From Hypholoma sublateritium FD-334 SS-4 (Eukaryota > Basidiomycota > Agaricomycetes > Agaricales > Strophariaceae): DNA of 64,000 bases. Each line of letters opens with the position of its first letter. Position 1 is the stretch's first letter. The notes under the pieces were generated by a model that was not told the DNA's origin, did not search any database, and was given only the letters and a program-made list of their open reading frames with translations. This document shows positions 1 through 11,400 of the stretch, piece after piece. Where the stretch lies: positions 46,381 to 110,380 of the forward strand of contig KN817639.1 in the NCBI GenBank assembly GCA_000827495.1. The letters run 5' to 3'. A program made the translations under genes and the position numbers.

Positions 1-170
1 GCCGTTACAAGAGTCTGATCACTGAATCCCCCATTCTAATGTCGAACATCGTGACCATCGCAGGGCGGCTGGATGACGGCGCTATCATCCTGGACGTAGT
101 TCTCAACCGCAAGCGCATGAAATGCCTAGAAGATGAGGTACACAGGCTGGTTGATCAGACATTCTTGTAG
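1..170 (+). CDS. 3' end of a BAHD-like acyltransferase (partial)
   Basis: Only the last 55 codons are inside the window; the open frame runs from base 3 to a TAG at 168-170 and the gene starts upstream. The segment lines up without gaps to the C-terminus of the next gene: M-S-N-I-V-T-I-A-G-R-L-D-D-G here against M-A-N-V-V-V-I-G-G-E-G-E-D-G there, then a shared R-R/K-M-K-x-L and R-L-V. I infer that it is the upstream member of a tandem pair of fungal transferase-family (PF02458-like) acyltransferases, which move acyl groups from CoA to alcohol or amine acceptors. No catalytic motif lies in this fragment, so the assignment rests on the paralogue alone. Confidence 0.6.
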   Translation, partial: RYKSLITESPILMSNIVTIAGRLDDGAIILDVVLNRKRMKCLEDEVHRLVDQTFL

Positions 171-403
171 AAGTCGTCGCCTTTAAGGGAGGGATTTACG
201 TCACTGTTAACAGCCTATGTGTATTAACTTACGATGGAACTCCAAAAACTCGCTATCCCCTCCACGTAAATGATGGACTACTCAATCTAATGACCATGCA
301 ATCGTATATAACTGGACACTCTACCTTGAGTCGCACTACCTACTGCTGTCATCTTCTCCGCTCATTCAAACTCAACATCTGGCGCGACATCAAACCGACT
401 CAA

Positions 404-1956
404 ATGTCCGACTCAACCACAGCGATTTATCCTCTCACCCTGTTCGACGGTCCGAATGGTGAAGCAGGCCTCTTCATTGGCTGGCTCGTAGAGGGAATAA
501 TAGACATCCAGCGAATGGAGGCACGAATGCGCAATTTGATTGTGAAGTGGCCTCTCCTCGCCGGGAGAATCGAACAAATTAGTGTATGTCATATGCACCC
601 TGGTCTCTCTCTCGTGCATTCGGCTGACGTTGCTCTAAGAAATGGGAATCTAACATCATCGTACCATTGGGCGAGTATCCGGAAGGCCATTCGACCTTCC
701 GCCTCACATCAACGGCATCCGAATCGCCTATAACAACCTACACTAGCCTACCGGTGCCAACAGTGTCGACCCCTCTACCGCGCACACTGTTCATGCAGCC
801 AGACCACCCGATTATTGCTAGGGACTGGGTGGCACGCGACCTCCCCTTACTGCACTGGCACCTCACTTTCTTCGAGCACCCTGGACAGGAGTACACTTGC
901 ATCGGCCTAGTGCTCCCGCATCTTCTAGTTGACGGGCCCGGATGCGGGGTGCTCCTACGCCGCATCGAATCCGAGATGCTCAACCAGGCCTGGGAGGTTC
1001 CGCCGCCACTTCACGCTGGAAAAAACGAGAACCCGCTCCGACAATATATCGAAGGCGTGCAGAACGACATAGGATCAGGGAAGAGTACGCTGAGGCTTCC
1101 ATCGCCAATTGAGTACCCAACGATCACCCTCGGCGGTATAAGCTTCCTGTTCAAATATCTGTTCTGGCATGTTTGGCAGCGCTTGAGGCACAGATCTTTT
1201 TCGCAGCTCATTCGTATCCCTCACAAGGTGGTGCAAAAGCTTGTGGATGATACGAACAAAGTGGCGGACGTTACAGGAGACGCCGGGGAAGCTACCTTGT
1301 CGATGGTGGACATAATGACGGCTTGGATATACAAGGTGAATATTCCAAAAATGCTGGCATGTGCTCAGCAGGTCCTAACGATATTTCAAAAGACAGTCTA
1401 CAGCCGGGAAGCGTCCTTGGGCTGCCGAACTAACCTCGTGAACATGGACTACTCGCGTGTAGCTCCGGGCCTCACGAAGGAGAACTATATCCACAACTGC
1501 TTCACTCCCGTCCAATACCCTGTCCTCACAGTGGCGGAGCTCAAGGCGACCGCCCTCCGCGCTCTGGCGCTGCAAATCGCTCACGCCAAGGCGCAATATT
1601 CTCTCGCGCGCAGCATCTACACCTACGAACTGCTTCACGCCGCGACGCAAGGTACCCTTTTTCGCGGCATGTTCCCCAGAGATGGCGTCAACGCCGACGA
1701 GGCGATGACGATCTCGAATATGACTGCTGCGAACTTGGGGAAATTAGACTGGAGCGGCGTGGGCGGGCGCAGGACCGTCTCGGCGGGACAAGGCGTGTTG
1801 GTGCACATTCCTGTACTTATGGCGAATGTTGTCGTCATCGGCGGAGAGGGTGAGGATGGGTGCCTTTCTCTGCACGCTACTCTAGGAGCTAGGAGAATGA
1901 AGGCTTTGACAGATGGTTTACTCAGATTGGTCAAGGACGCGGAAATGACCGGATAG
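404..1956 (+). CDS. BAHD-like fungal acyltransferase (transferase family)
   Basis: Exons 404-583, 640-1335 and 1393-1956 give about 479 residues, normal for the family. The HxxxD motif is visible as H-L-L-V-D-G after the stretch C-I-G-L-V-L-P, supplying the catalytic base His. The region equivalent to the structural DFGWG motif near the C-terminus reads N-L-G-K-L-D-W-S-G. The start is the ATG before S-D-S-T-T-A-I-Y-P-L, from which the usual N-terminal beta-strand pattern begins. The second intron (57 nt, donor gtgaat, branch-like ctaac, acceptor aaaag) has a length divisible by three and no stop, so it is easily missed. The family transfers acyl groups from acyl-CoA, often in secondary metabolism such as trichothecene O-acetylation. 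A paralogue end lies just upstream and a P450 converges downstream, which suggests a tailoring role; the substrate is unknown. Confidence 0.8.
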
Positions 1957-2329
1957 ATAGTAGTGTCTCAAGTTTGTTTTAGGCGCTATGTAACTGGGGC
2001 TGGTCTTGCGCCACCTATGTCAACGAGCTATGTTCCATTTTCTGTATTCATATTACTTACAATGTGATCCTTGCGCTCGCGAGGAATGCCGCAACTTTCA
2101 AAGACTATGAGCCCGTCGATTATCATCCAGAGCTTAGTGTCCCCCGGGCCTGGCATAAGGTTGATAAGTATAAGTAGAACTCAAGAAAAATCGTGACCCG
2201 TCTGCCACTTGGCCTGTTTGCGGTTTTGCCAGTGGACGAAGAAAGCATATTTGGACCAGTCTTACTAGTACTCGTATGTCACAGCAACTACGTAGGCATC
2301 ACTGTAATGTGGCCTATACACATCATTTT
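1957..2329. other. Intergenic, convergent 3' ends
   Basis: This is the gap between the 3' ends of the acyltransferase and the P450. I see no coding structure; it should hold the polyadenylation regions of both genes. Confidence 0.6.
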
Positions 2330-4399
2330 TTATACCTTGCGCTTGCGGTACATGAGCTCGGCACTCATGTCGGGAATGCAAACAGCCCCCATCCACCTAT
2401 CCCCCGGTGATACATCGTCCTTGACCTTGATATCATAGTTATACAAGATGAGAGCCACCTGTATTTTAATGATGAAGGTCATCAAAAATCTATCGGAAGT
2501 GTCTTTAGCTGAGTGCAGTCATTACAGCATGGGAAGCATACCTCCCCGGGCACGCGTGTTTACCCACGCCGTAGAACAGGTTGTTTAGCGCGGGAGAGGT
2601 GAGCTGCTGCTTCATGCTCACGTCATCGGCCTCTTCCTGTGCGCGAGCGAACCGCATCCCATCAAATGTGCTCGGGTTCTCGAATGTGTCCGCACAGAGG
2701 TTGACGATGCACGATGCGGCGGCGATATGTGTTCCTTGCGGAATGGTGAGCCCATCGTGGAACTTGAAGCCGTCAGGGCTCATCACCTTCCGGTGGAGGA
2801 CCACTGTGAAAGGCGGCGGCGGACGATGAGTTAAGACTAATAAAGAGGCGATATGCGACTGATGTACTGACGCGCACTAAATCCCTTCAGACGCGAGACT
2901 TCTCGGATGAAGCTGTCTAACTTGTACATTCTACTGATTCCTTCCTTCGTCCAACCGTGCTTGTCTACGGCTGCATCGATTTGCTCGCGCAGGGGTGCGA
3001 CATATTCGGGGGCTATGGCGAGCTTGAACAGGATCTGAGGTAGAAACTAGGAGGGGATTGATACAGTGCGACACAAAACGAGGGGGATGAGACTAACAAA
3101 TGATGTAGACATGAGGCCGGCAAAATTGACGCGGAGAAGACGCATGGCAATATGCGTTGCATCGCGCTGGTAAGGCTCGGCTTCTTCTAAGAGCCAGGTT
3201 ATCATGTCCCTCTGTTAACGGTAAGCGTCGTCCATTGTAATGCACGAAAACAACCAACCGGCTTAAGCTCCCAATCTTTTCCGTGCTCATCGAACATTTT
3301 AATCCGGGATCTCAGGAAGTCTCCAATCACTTCTGTAGCAATCTTTTCGTATCGCGGAAGTGGGGAGATGAGCGGCCCAACGAACCTGGCCAAATTTTGA
3401 TTTAATGGCTGCAACAATTCAAAACAAGAACTTACGGCCGAAGGAAATATGGGAATATGTTAATTAGCATTCCAGCTTTTGGTACTCCTTGAACGAAGTC
3501 CATGACGAGGTCTGTATATTTTTGGTTTCGACCTGCGCCACAGTTCAGCGGGAGATCGATAGCTGGAATGCGAAACGTACACAATGGGTCGCCAACGTAG
3601 AATCGATTCGTCACCTTCGTTATGAGTTCAAGGACGCTTTTATAGCACACGACAGAATGCCACCCTTTGTAAACAATTTGATGTTATATGAGATAGACGC
3701 TGAGGGCATAATATTGTTATGCCGTACCATCATGCTCAATAGGAAATATGTGTTTCAACCCCATGACTGACTCGTCATGTAAATCGGTTCTGATGGCCCC
3801 CAGTGACATTAGGGCTCCCCCCGGGGGCAGATTCGAGTAAATGATGCTCATACCCATTTTCCGAAAAATTGGACGCCAACATGCGCTGGAGTATCTTGTT
3901 GTGCAGATTGTCTTCGTCTGCAGGGAGCGCTCCAATTGTGTGATCCAGGGCCAGAATCTCCGCTTAAGTCAGGTCAGTAACAATACATGAGAGCTATACT
4001 ACTCACATCGTTCTGTGCATGGTACAGCGACAAATCACGATCCCTGGACCCTCTCATATCCGCGATATAATCTCGGCGGATAACAAACACATTCCACCCG
4101 CTGAACAACTGCATCTTGAATATGCCCACATCTTGAAATTGCATGGCAGCCTCATCAAGAATCTTTCGTCCGCGTACAAGAAAGCAGAGTGAATTGTATA
4201 ATGCGGGAAGCAGTCCGCTTGGACCAAGGGTTGGGATTTGGCGCAGCTGCTACCGCAATCAGAAGCCGATTTACATCACAAGAGAAAAATCACGCACGCC
4301 TTTGGTAGGCCTTCGAATTATGGGAAAGAAGAGGATTGATATCGGGATGACGAGTATAACGATGTATATCTCGTGCGCGCTATAAGGTCCTATTCTCAT
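2330..4399 (-). CDS. Microsomal cytochrome P450 monooxygenase
   Basis: The gene is read on the minus strand in many exons, beginning 4399-4298 (an N-terminal anchor of about 20 hydrophobic residues followed by R-R-P-T-K-G) and 4249-4007 (L-R-Q-I-P-T-L-G-P-S-G, typical of fungal microsomal P450s). Later exons carry the I-helix region (N-F-A-G-L-M-S-T-S), the ExxR motif (F-I-R-E-V-S-R-L-K-G), the P-S-T-F-D-G-M-R-F meander and the haem loop Y-G-V-G-K-H-A-C-P-G-R. The last exon runs V-A-L-I-L-Y-N-Y-D-I-K-V to R-K-R-K-V-stop. A phase-0 intron starting gtaatg separates the haem loop from this tail. P450s use NADPH-cytochrome P450 reductase and O2 to hydroxylate lipophilic substrates at the ER. Two details are odd: the conserved Phe of the Cys-loop is Tyr, and the helix after the Cys is a few residues short. 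The exact last splice is uncertain; the family is clear. Confidence 0.85.
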
Positions 4400-5086
4400 G
4401 TTAAATGGTCTAGGGGAGCAAGATGTGGGTGCACTTGAGGGTGAGATTAATAATGACTCTATCGAAGAATTATAAGGCTTTTAGAGATAATTAAACAGGA
4501 CAACTGATGGATATGGCACCACAATTGCCTTTAACACGTAAACCGATTAATAAGGCGAAGTTGCAAAGAACGCAAGAAGTCGGGAGAGATCGATAATGAG
4601 GGAACTTTGAGTTTTATGGAAGCGAAGTATAAATACAGACTATGTACTTCATGTTAAGTATCCATCAATTAACTCATTTCATATTTCGTTTTTTTTACAG
4701 GATGGAAGGGGATGCACTCGGGACAGGAACAATGAATTTCATAACCCATAGTATGGATAGCGAACAAGCCATATTTCTGATACTGAAATATTACCATTAG
4801 ATTCTGTCATACTATCAGAACTCCACTATACCCGAGTACTCAATGGCGCAGACATTTGACTGGCATTGAGAATTTTTGGGCGGTGCGTATATGAGATGCT
4901 CTTATGTAATTGACGTCTTCTAAAAATAGATTAGGCGCCACACAAGTGCGCAAAGGTAAGCGCCAACTCTCACATCGCCTAACACCGTTTATCTGCTCTG
5001 AGAGGACTATTCATTAACACTTAAAGAAAATAATCATTCATCACTCGAGGGTCGCGCGATAAATAGAACTGTATTATGCAAGGCTT
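4400..5086. other. Upstream region of the P450, no gene seen
   Basis: A+T-rich and stop-dense in all frames. It contains the P450 promoter and otherwise nothing I can identify, up to the target-site duplication of the TIR element. Confidence 0.5.
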
Positions 5087-5095
5087 TCATAAAGA
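5087..5095. repeat. Left target-site duplication
   Basis: TCATAAAGA directly precedes the left terminal inverted repeat and is repeated exactly after the right one at 5917-5925. Confidence 0.7.
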
Positions 5096-5124
5096 GGATT
5101 ATTCTACTTTGAAACCCGGTTTCT
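5096..5124 (+). repeat. Left terminal inverted repeat
   Basis: 29 nt matching the reverse complement of 5888-5916 at 27 positions. It runs into a TTTGAAACCC/GGGTTTCAAA hairpin. Confidence 0.75.
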
Positions 5125-5183
5125 GGGGGTTTCAAAGTTTCTAACTTTGAAGCCGGGTTTCTGTAGGGTTTCAAAAAGGCAAA

Positions 5184-5275
5184 TAAGGACGGCAGTCAGT
5201 TGGCAGAGCATCGGATTCAATGTCCGCTTCAGGCGCGTGGTGAGCCATGGTCGCGCGTTCTTGACGCACTCGTAG
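5184..5275 (+). other. Degenerate tRNA-like segment inside the TIR element
   Basis: The stretch contains CAGTTGGCAGAGCATCGGA, which resembles a tRNA D-arm running into an anticodon stem. A 4-bp stem CGGA/TCCG closes a 7-nt loop TTCAATG (CAA in the anticodon position). Further on, GTTCTTGACGC would be a B-box-like GTTCGACGC if two T residues were removed. The D-stem and acceptor stem do not pair, so I do not call a functional tRNA. It may be a tRNA-derived relic captured by the element. Confidence 0.3.
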
Positions 5276-5334
5276 CGCTCATCAAGCGCTCAGACATGTT
5301 CTGCTTAGATATACACATCATAGAAGCAAGATAA

Positions 5335-5452
5335 NGGNCNGCAGTAATTTTCAGAGACTCAGACAAAGTACACGCTTGACCGCGGCGCGTGTATGTCAGG
5401 CCACAATGCTCCATAATTTATAAACATGTGTTCGCGAAAGCGCCGCNAACTN
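5335..5452. other. Ambiguous bases in the assembly
   Basis: N at 5335, 5338, 5340, 5447 and 5452. These are the only ambiguous bases in the window and all fall in the TIR element, which suggests unresolved variation among repeat copies. Confidence 0.9.
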
Positions 5453-5887
5453 GGGACGCTAGACATGGGCTAACCTTGTCTGTGCTGATATTGGGCAAAA
5501 TAAATGCAATTCCTTGATTTGAGGCCCACCATACTTGTCAGGGCGCATAGATGTAAGTACGAGCCACAGCACGGCGTGGACGCGCGCCTGAACACCGCAA
5601 TGGTCAAAATCAACCGAGTGGTTGAATAAATACCCCGTAGAAAAATTTGAAACTTATTGATAAAATAAATGGAATCACCACTATACCATTTCCCAGCCTA
5701 CTGAAAGTAATTTAGACTAAGAGTAGTGTGTACGCAGGAAAGGCAGGGATAGGCAAGAGACGACCAACCGAGCCGAAAGTACGGCAGTACACTCGGATCA
5801 ATTCGGCAGATATTCACGCACAAACAGAGTACAAATATTGCACTCGAGGATTTCAAAAAACAGTTGCAGAAACCCTGGGTTTCAACG

Positions 5888-5916
5888 AGAAACAGGGTTT
5901 CAAAATAGAATAATCC
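5888..5916 (-). repeat. Right terminal inverted repeat
   Basis: Inverted partner of 5096-5124, followed directly by the second TCATAAAGA copy. Confidence 0.75.
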
Positions 5917-5925
5917 TCATAAAGA
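5917..5925. repeat. Right target-site duplication
   Basis: Exact second copy of TCATAAAGA, outside the right terminal repeat. Confidence 0.7.
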
Positions 5926-6860
5926 TAGTAGAGTTATACCGGATTCCACGGGTAATTGTTTCTGTGCCATTGAAGCACACTGTTAATATCATCTTTGGGA
6001 TGCGTTGAAAAATGCTTACTGTATTATATCTCCATAGAGAGTAAGGAAAGTGCTCTGATTCCTTGCAATTGGGTCTGCTAGCGCTGTCACAAGCATATAT
6101 GAGAGTATCTTTCTCATAAACGACCTTGTTCTTTTCGTCCACAGGTACGCAGCTCAAACACCAGGACCACAAGGGACCCTGAGCATCCCAAACGCGAGTA
6201 GATAATGAGATCTTCAGGCGCGCAATTGAAGGTGAATGGCGGGGAAAAAATCTAACAAGGCCACTGGCCTCGAATCAATTGAAGATTTTTTCAGTTGGGA
6301 AGTTTGGGTTGTGGCAGGTGTACGTGACGTTGAATAAGACGGTGAAGATTTTTATCTCATTGGCAATATTAAAGGGTTGAAACTTGAACTTCATGGAGCT
6401 ACCCGTCAAAAGGAGTAAGAGCTTCCTATAAGATATGAAACCCGAAGAACTTACCTGCTCCCGCTTCAAATCCAATATATGCCTCTGAAAATTCCCATTT
6501 GGTAGATAATAGCTGCATGGAAATCGTTTGCCAGCGTGTATTCGGTAGGCCTGTTTATTAGATCGAAATCGTTTATGTCTCGTTCTTCAGCATAGGGCCT
6601 CAAAATAGCTAAGCCGAAATTATCTAGTGGAGCGTTCCCGTGTTCAGATTGATGAGACAAGGTAGTCCCTGTCAACAGGCGTAAGTAGACTGTGCTGTTG
6701 ATTGCTTTTAGAATATGGCTGCAACATCGCAAGCCCAACACGCTCTATTTGACCATGTCCAAATGTGTCCCAGGGAACAAAATGGCTGAACTTCACGAAC
6801 GCGTTCTCTGGTGGGCGGACGCGTTAACGTCAGCATTCATTTGTGGAATTGTACGATGAT
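5926..6860 (-). other. Possible decayed or unrecognised multi-exon gene
   Basis: On the minus strand several short open pieces are joined by plausible splice signals, for instance GGGAGCAG followed by gtaagttc and an acceptor ttatag about 30 nt later. The pieces read protein-like (F-V-P-W-D-T-F-G-H-G-Q; N-F-G-L-A-I-L-R-P-Y-A; N-V-T-Y-T-C-H-N-P-N-F), but I could not join them in one frame and recognise no family. It may be a gene remnant interrupted near its 3' end by the neighbouring element. Confidence 0.25.
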
Positions 6861-8432
6861 AGGCTGTAAGGCATCCTGATTGCTAATAGCGCCGATAAGC
6901 AAACAAACAAAACGAAATAAAAGCAAAACGATGCACGCAAGAAGCTTTGACGAAGGGTGCGTGGGGTGCGAGGGTGTTCCTACACGGCTTCTAGTTAACC
7001 GGGAGCCGAATTTGAGAGAGTTTAAGCTGCGGCGTCAGAATCGAACCACTCTGATGCGAAGATGGTACGAGACAATAGATTTACGAGGGTGGGAGCGAGG
7101 ACGAGAGGTAGAGAGTCTAGAGACGAATTAATGCATAAGTTTCCATGTCCTTTCTGTACATGGTTCTACAGAGTTTTTATATGGAAACAATTGGAAATAA
7201 TGTGTATCTAAAATGTACCAGTCTTTAAATCTGAAATAAAATGTAAAAAATATTTGAAACGAAGAAGAGGCGGAGCGATACCGCGTGCACGGGCGCCTAA
7301 ATATAACTATATGACAAATAACCGCGCTTTTGTGAACCTGTAAGTGCGCTGCGGAGGTGAGTGCATAGAATATCAGTGAAGAGTGTATATAATGTAGAAA
7401 TTATGTTTAATGGAAAGGAAAGTCGGAGGAACGGCGAGAAATGCGTAGCGCGGCGTGAGGCATGCGTCGGCGATCGTGGGAATGCGGTAGAGGGGAATAA
7501 TGTCTTCATCGAATTTCGTGGCTGGCGTGAGCGCGGGCTCATCAACAAGCACAAATTAAAGAGCTAGCCTTATGTCGTATGCTTTCATCTCAAGAAACCT
7601 GGGGCCTCTACTAACAACTCTCTCTCTTGTAAAGAAAAGGGCCAGAGAGCCATTTGACGAGCGGGCCATGCTTCATTGATTACCTCTTTGTATTTCAGCG
7701 GAAGCAATTCAGCAGTCAAGGCCGAAAAAAGTGTTGTAATCTTCGTTTATTACTATTGTTTATCGCTGTCCTGTGATATGTTCAAATGATCTCCAAAAGA
7801 ACTTTACAAAGACTCCTTGGCCTCGTCACAAGATGTGATGTATTACAAACATCGCTAGTCTCAGCCTCGCCGTTGCCAATCGCCTTGAAATTGCAGACCG
7901 TGCGAGCCCGTATTGCTTCAAATTACTAACAATGACCGACATCTCCTCAAACTTACCCATAGAAATTATCCGCCTACCTGGCCTTCTCAGGCGCTCACAC
8001 GCGTGCCATTCAGAGAGCCTACGACCTTTCTGTGCGGCGGATTGTGCTGCGAGGCGCGTTTTCACTTAAGATAAAATCAATTTCGACTTTTTTATTATTG
8101 AGAGTCGTGGTTCACTGATTTTTTTGTTAAAATGTTTCCGAGTAACGTGCCGCCGCTGCGTGCTCAAGGTTTCTGTGTCGAAATAACTGTAAATTCCTTT
8201 CCTGTCCTTTCCGTCCGCTTAGCTCGGCTTAGCTACGGCAATCAATCGGCAACTTACCCGGCCCTCGTTCCCACACGTGACTACAGAGAGCGACTGTGCC
8301 AGAGACATAAATCCCGTTATAAATACTGTCATGCTTCATCGATACGTTCAAAGACATTGTCTGATATCGATCTCCTTCTCTTTATCTGTTACCACTAGAA
8401 ATTCTAGCAGAAACCTCAGCTACAAACGCGTC
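6861..8432. other. Intergenic, no supported gene
   Basis: Stop-rich frames only. One short frame at 7932 begins M-T-D-I-S-S-N-L-P-I-E-I-I-R, which recalls an F-box start, but it breaks off after about 45 codons with unrelated sequence. The 3' part should contain the GH15 promoter. Confidence 0.4.
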
Positions 8433-11400
8433 ATGAATCTCGTGAACCCCCGCGACGAGCGAGGATACATACCCATCGCAGACCATGGCCTGTATGTTTT
8501 CTTTCCGAGTTGGCATCAGGGATTCTGAACGTCGGTACTGGCTATAGGATTGGAAACCTAAGAACAGCTGCCCTAGTCAGCATCGACGGGTCCAGTAAGT
8601 GTTTGCGGAGGTCGGCCATGATAATCATGACGAGCGCTTGTTTCCCTAGTTGAAAGTTACTGTGTGCCCAACTTTGATTCGCCATCCGTGTTCGCGCGAA
8701 TTCTAGACAAAGATAAGGGCGGCCATTTCTCCATCATGCCAACGGTCCCATTCTCGACGAAACAGAACTATCTTGCCAGTTCAAATGTACGTGGGCGAGC
8801 CAGAGTCGGTATGATGCACCGCGTGTAACACTATCATCCAGGTACTACAAACGAAATACATGAATGAGAAAGGAGTCGTCAGCGTCACAGGTCAGTATAA
8901 TGTACTATCTACCTGTAAATATCTAACGCAGGGTGCATAACCCATAGACTATCTCCCCCGTCCCCGTAAAGATAATCCATCCCACTCTGCCTCGAATAAG
9001 CCCCTCCTCCCGTGGCTCATACGACGTATTGAATGCATTCGCGGATCCATACCGATCCAAGTGCAATGCGCACCAGCATTCAATTACGCGCTAGCCTCAC
9101 ACGAAACCTCGATTATCGATGATGACAGCCTCCCCAGTACTATCAGTCAGAAAAAGGCCGTTTTCGTCTCACCAGACCTAACACTTGACTTGCGCTACGT
9201 CGTCGAGAACACTAGCCCAGGAGTAGATGGCGCACTACCGGAAGTCGTACTCGAGTTCCTCGACCTGTCGGTGAAGGGCCACAAGGGCCTTGCCGTGCAG
9301 AGTACCATCCGCCTTGAAGAGGGCCAATGTGTCACGTTCATCTTGCGCACACCGCCCGCGCGCGGAATGACTACTGCCTCCGCGCAGAACAACGTCAACA
9401 CCGAAAAGATTCTTGCAGGCACGGAGACGAAAGAGTGGCGCGTTGCGGCTGACAACGTTCCTCGCGCGATGGACGACCCGCTGTTGACGAAGGAATTGTT
9501 GGCCGCTCTTCTACATGTGCGTCGTACCTATCTCGTACACACGTTTCCAATCCTTACTTGATGTCAAGGCAACAAATCGGTACTGGTACGAGTGGGTATC
9601 ACAGTCAACTTACAAGGGGTCCTGGAAGGAAGCAGTCATGCGTAGTGCCCTCGCGCTTAAGCTTTTGGTGTATGAGCCTACAGGTATGATTCTGGTCAAT
9701 TCAAAGTGGTGGCATAACTCTCAATGAATTGACATAGGTGCTGTGATTGCCAGCCCGACTTTCAGTCTCCCGGAGTACATCGGCGGCATTCGTAATTGGT
9801 AACCTATCTTTCAAGCGAGGTCCTCAGGTCTCTGATCTTACTCCCCACGTCTGCTCTTCAGGGATTATCGGTATGTTTTCCTCGGCGTTTTCTTCAATGA
9901 CTATTTATCCCGCCATATCTAAGATTTTCGTGGATTCGCGATTCTTCATTCACTCTCTACGCGCTGATCCGACTGGGATTCACGGAGGAAGCAAACAGTG
10001 TGTATCATCGACGGCCATTCGCGCCCAGCTCTCACCACATTTTCACAGCTTACCTCGAGTTTATCTTCGAACGTTTGAGAAACAAGAACGCAGACGGAAG
10101 CCTGCAAATTATGTATACCATTCACGGTAAGAGCCTTGTCTAACACTTCCAGTACGTGCCAACTAATGCACCACCCGAACCAGGCGGTAAGGAAATAGAC
10201 GAAATCGAGCTTGGACATCTAGACGGACACAAAGGATCAAGACCTGTCCGAATTGGAAACGGGGCTGCAGATCATATTCAATTGGTGTGTCATTCTTAGC
10301 TCGTCGGATTCTCTGACAAATTCTGACCATTTGTTTTCGCGTAGGACATCTATGGTGAACTGTGAGACGATTTTGAGTCTGTCATGGCCAGCTGGTGCTC
10401 ATGAGTGCCAGGATGGATTGTATATACCTCGGTCAGAAGGTGTGTGCTTGGCTATGTCCATGAAGCTGGGCGGTACTCACGCAATAGCTGCGATAGTTTG
10501 GGAAACCTCTGGTAATTATTTTCGCCCGCCTCACAAATTTCTGACAAACCTTGACAACTCTGCACCAGAGCTATGACGATTGGTCAGTATTCTAGTGAAC
10601 TTGAAGAGATTTTACCAGCATGATGCTGAACGCTTAATTCCCAGGAAACTTGTTCGCGAACTGTACGTTACATCGAATTTATGGGCAGCTTGTTGCTCAC
10701 TTTCTCCGTGCCTCTAGCGTTGATTGTATGTTCACCTGACTCTCTCGAATCTCCATGTAACCTTGAGAGCTATTCTGATCCCCGTTCTAGACGTTGTATC
10801 CATTCACAAAAACCCGGATTTGTACGTTCCTTATAATTTTCATAATATTTTCGCTTATCAAAACCTTTCAGATCCATTTGGTGCGTATGTAGAGTACAAC
10901 GACTTGCTATCTTTCTCATCCCTCGATAGGGAGGTTCGGGGAGAGATGAAGAATTTCACTGTTTGTTTTCTGCTTCTTCCTAATTCAATCAAACTCACAT
11001 GGCCTATCCTTGTAGTATTCCAAAGTGAGTCATTGAATCTCTGATTAAAATACACTCCAAAGCAAGGTAATTACGTAGGTTATGCTATGGTACATTTTCT
11101 ATTGATCTATCCTTATAAAAAAAAGAACTAATGGACGAGTTTCCACAGGGTCGCAATCGATCGCGGACTGCGCCTCGCCGATAAGCGATCGTTCCCTTGC
11201 CCCAATCGCAGCGTCTGGCTCGCTGCCCGCGATGGCCTTTACGAAGAGATAATGGAAAAGGCTTGGAACGAAGAACACAAGTGGTTCGGGCAGAGCTACG
11301 AGGAGAATGGGGTACTAGACTCAGCCGTGCTTATTATGCCGTTGGTGTTTTTCATGCATGCGGTGAGCACTAATACTCCGTAAGCCCGACGGCTTCGATC

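Larger units (their letters stand above)
5096..5916. mobile_element. 821-bp terminal-inverted-repeat element (non-autonomous DNA transposon)
   Basis: The two ends match as inverted repeats: the left end begins GGATTATTCTACTTTGAAAC and the reverse complement of the right end begins GGATTATTCTATTTTGAAAC, with 27 of 29 positions identical. Both ends are flanked by the same 9-mer, TCATAAAGA, at 5087-5095 and 5917-5925, which is a target-site duplication (8-9 bp, the size expected for hAT or Mutator families). Subterminal copies of GAAACCC...GGGTTTC form internal hairpins next to each end. There is no transposase-like frame, so the element would depend on an enzyme from elsewhere. All five ambiguous bases of the window lie inside it, and it carries a tRNA-like stretch near 5190-5270. 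Confidence 0.75.

Noticed and set aside
5184..5275. Functional tRNA-Leu(CAA)
   Set aside because: The acceptor and D stems do not pair and the B box has a 2-nt insertion; only a relic is supported.
7932..8070. F-box gene start
   Set aside because: The opening residues resemble an F-box but the frame ends after about 45 codons in unrelated sequence and no continuation was found.
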